In this document: piece after piece, positions 13,863 through 14,405 of the stretch
Layout of the letters: the number at the start of each line of letters is the position of its first letter
Numbering within the stretch: position 1 is the stretch's first letter
Origin: Anaerolineales bacterium
GTDB lineage: Bacteria; Chloroflexota; Anaerolineae; Anaerolineales; UBA4823
Reading direction: 5' to 3'
Assembly: GCA_022865865.1 (NCBI GenBank)
Contig: JALHTN010000128.1
Coordinates: forward strand, 1-14,405
Length of the DNA stretch: 14,405 nucleotides
Notes under the pieces: model-generated
Seen by the model: only the letters and a program-made list of their open reading frames with translations
Told to the model about the DNA's origin: nothing
The model's database searches: none
Made by a program: the position numbers and the translations under genes

Positions 13863-14405
13863 TTATAGCTGTGCAACTTGAAAATCGAAGACTCTACCTA
13901 CCATTTCGATATCGGCCTGGTGGTGGCCGGTCATCAAGAGGTAATGATGTGAAGTGAGCCGGTCCAGCATCCGGCGCCCATCCGGTACCCTGAGAATGGC
14001 ACCGTTGAGACAGTCCGAGTCCTGGTACTGAATATAATCTTCAAGACCCCCTTCGGCGACCGTCATTTGTTCAAAGGAAGGCGAAAATTTTGCCAAGGTC
14101 ATATCACCGGTCGGCAGGCGGGCATCGATGGCAGAAGCGTTGTCATCCACAATTGCCAGCACTTTTGGGCCTAACCTCCACTCAGTAGAAAATGACTGCG
14201 GTACAACACCCAGATAACCGCAGTGCGCGGCCAGGATATGATTCTCTGGTTCGTCCACCTGGGGGAAGTGGGGAATGCGCTCGTGAGCCAGCGCAGCTTT
14301 GCCCATCAGGAATGGGTATAGATTGGTCATCATGATGGGCATACCCAGGGTCTTATGGAGGATGTACTTGGTGAGCATGGAGACGATATCCGCTTCACAG
14401 CCCCA
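13863..14405 (-). CDS. L-fucose isomerase-like protein (partial, 5' end beyond window)
   Basis: The C-terminal 180 residues of a frame that is still open at the right edge (WGCEADIVSMLTKYILHKTL at the start), so the ATG at 14378 is internal. The segment CEADIVSMLT followed by a HCGYLGVVPQ region, LPTGDMTLAKFSP and SHHYLLMTGH near the C-terminus resembles the C-terminal domain of L-fucose/L-arabinose isomerase-type proteins, which convert aldoses to ketoses at a metal site. The match is by general pattern only; the catalytic residues lie mostly outside this window, and related members of the family have no assigned substrate. It is 16 bases upstream of the P1 peptidase start on the same strand and so likely heads or precedes that operon. 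Confidence 0.65.
   Translation of the reverse strand, partial: WGCEADIVSMLTKYILHKTLGMPIMMTNLYPFLMGKAALAHERIPHFPQVDEPENHILAAHCGYLGVVPQSFSTEWRLGPKVLAIVDDNASAIDARLPTGDMTLAKFSPSFEQMTVAEGGLEDYIQYQDSDCLNGAILRVPDGRRMLDRLTSHHYLLMTGHHQADIEMVGRVFDFQVAQL

Overview
The window looks like a chromosomal housekeeping segment of a bacterium, most probably a member of the Chloroflexota (Anaerolineae-like). This is an inference: it rests on the co-occurrence of a DnaD-family protein with a DnaC/IstB-like helicase loader, a bacterial homologue of the archaeal cyclic 2,3-diphosphoglycerate synthetase beside argS, a DUF151 nuclease, and moderate GC content. No phylogenetic computation was possible. I see no insertion sequence, CRISPR array, tRNA, rRNA or prophage. 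Code 11 applies, because TGA ends several intact genes.

Left part (1-2865, all minus strand): a cPGS-like GTPase (cut by the left edge) lies 58 bases downstream of argS. Upstream of argS is rpsT, which has a UUG start. A perfect 28-base palindrome separates rpsT from argS, and argS has its own extended -10 promoter just past it. On the plus strand, a lone AAA_28 P-loop gene (3113-3718) is transcribed divergently from rpsT.

Middle part (3928-9425, all minus strand): the core is a primosome unit, dnaB -> dnaD-like -> an unusual protein with two complete DnaC/IstB-type AAA+ domains behind one zinc finger -> a 65-residue CxxC...CxxH protein. A 350-residue isochorismatase/nicotinamidase-like hydrolase may end the unit. 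dnaB and dnaD share one base (TGATG), and dnaD and the loader overlap by 83 bases out of frame. A terminator-separated DUF151 nuclease gene lies upstream of dnaB. The double-headed loader inside a compact DnaB-DnaD operon is the most interesting system in the window.

Right part: on the plus strand, an AraC-HTH/O6-methylguanine methyltransferase fusion (Ada-like, without the Ada N-terminal zinc domain) is coupled by TAATG to an EamA/DMT transporter. That transporter gene is broken by one in-frame TGA. Convergent to it is a minus-strand operon: fucose-isomerase-like gene (cut by the right edge) -> P1/S58 aminopeptidase (TTG start) -> response regulator with HD-GYP output domain, the last two overlapping by ATGA.
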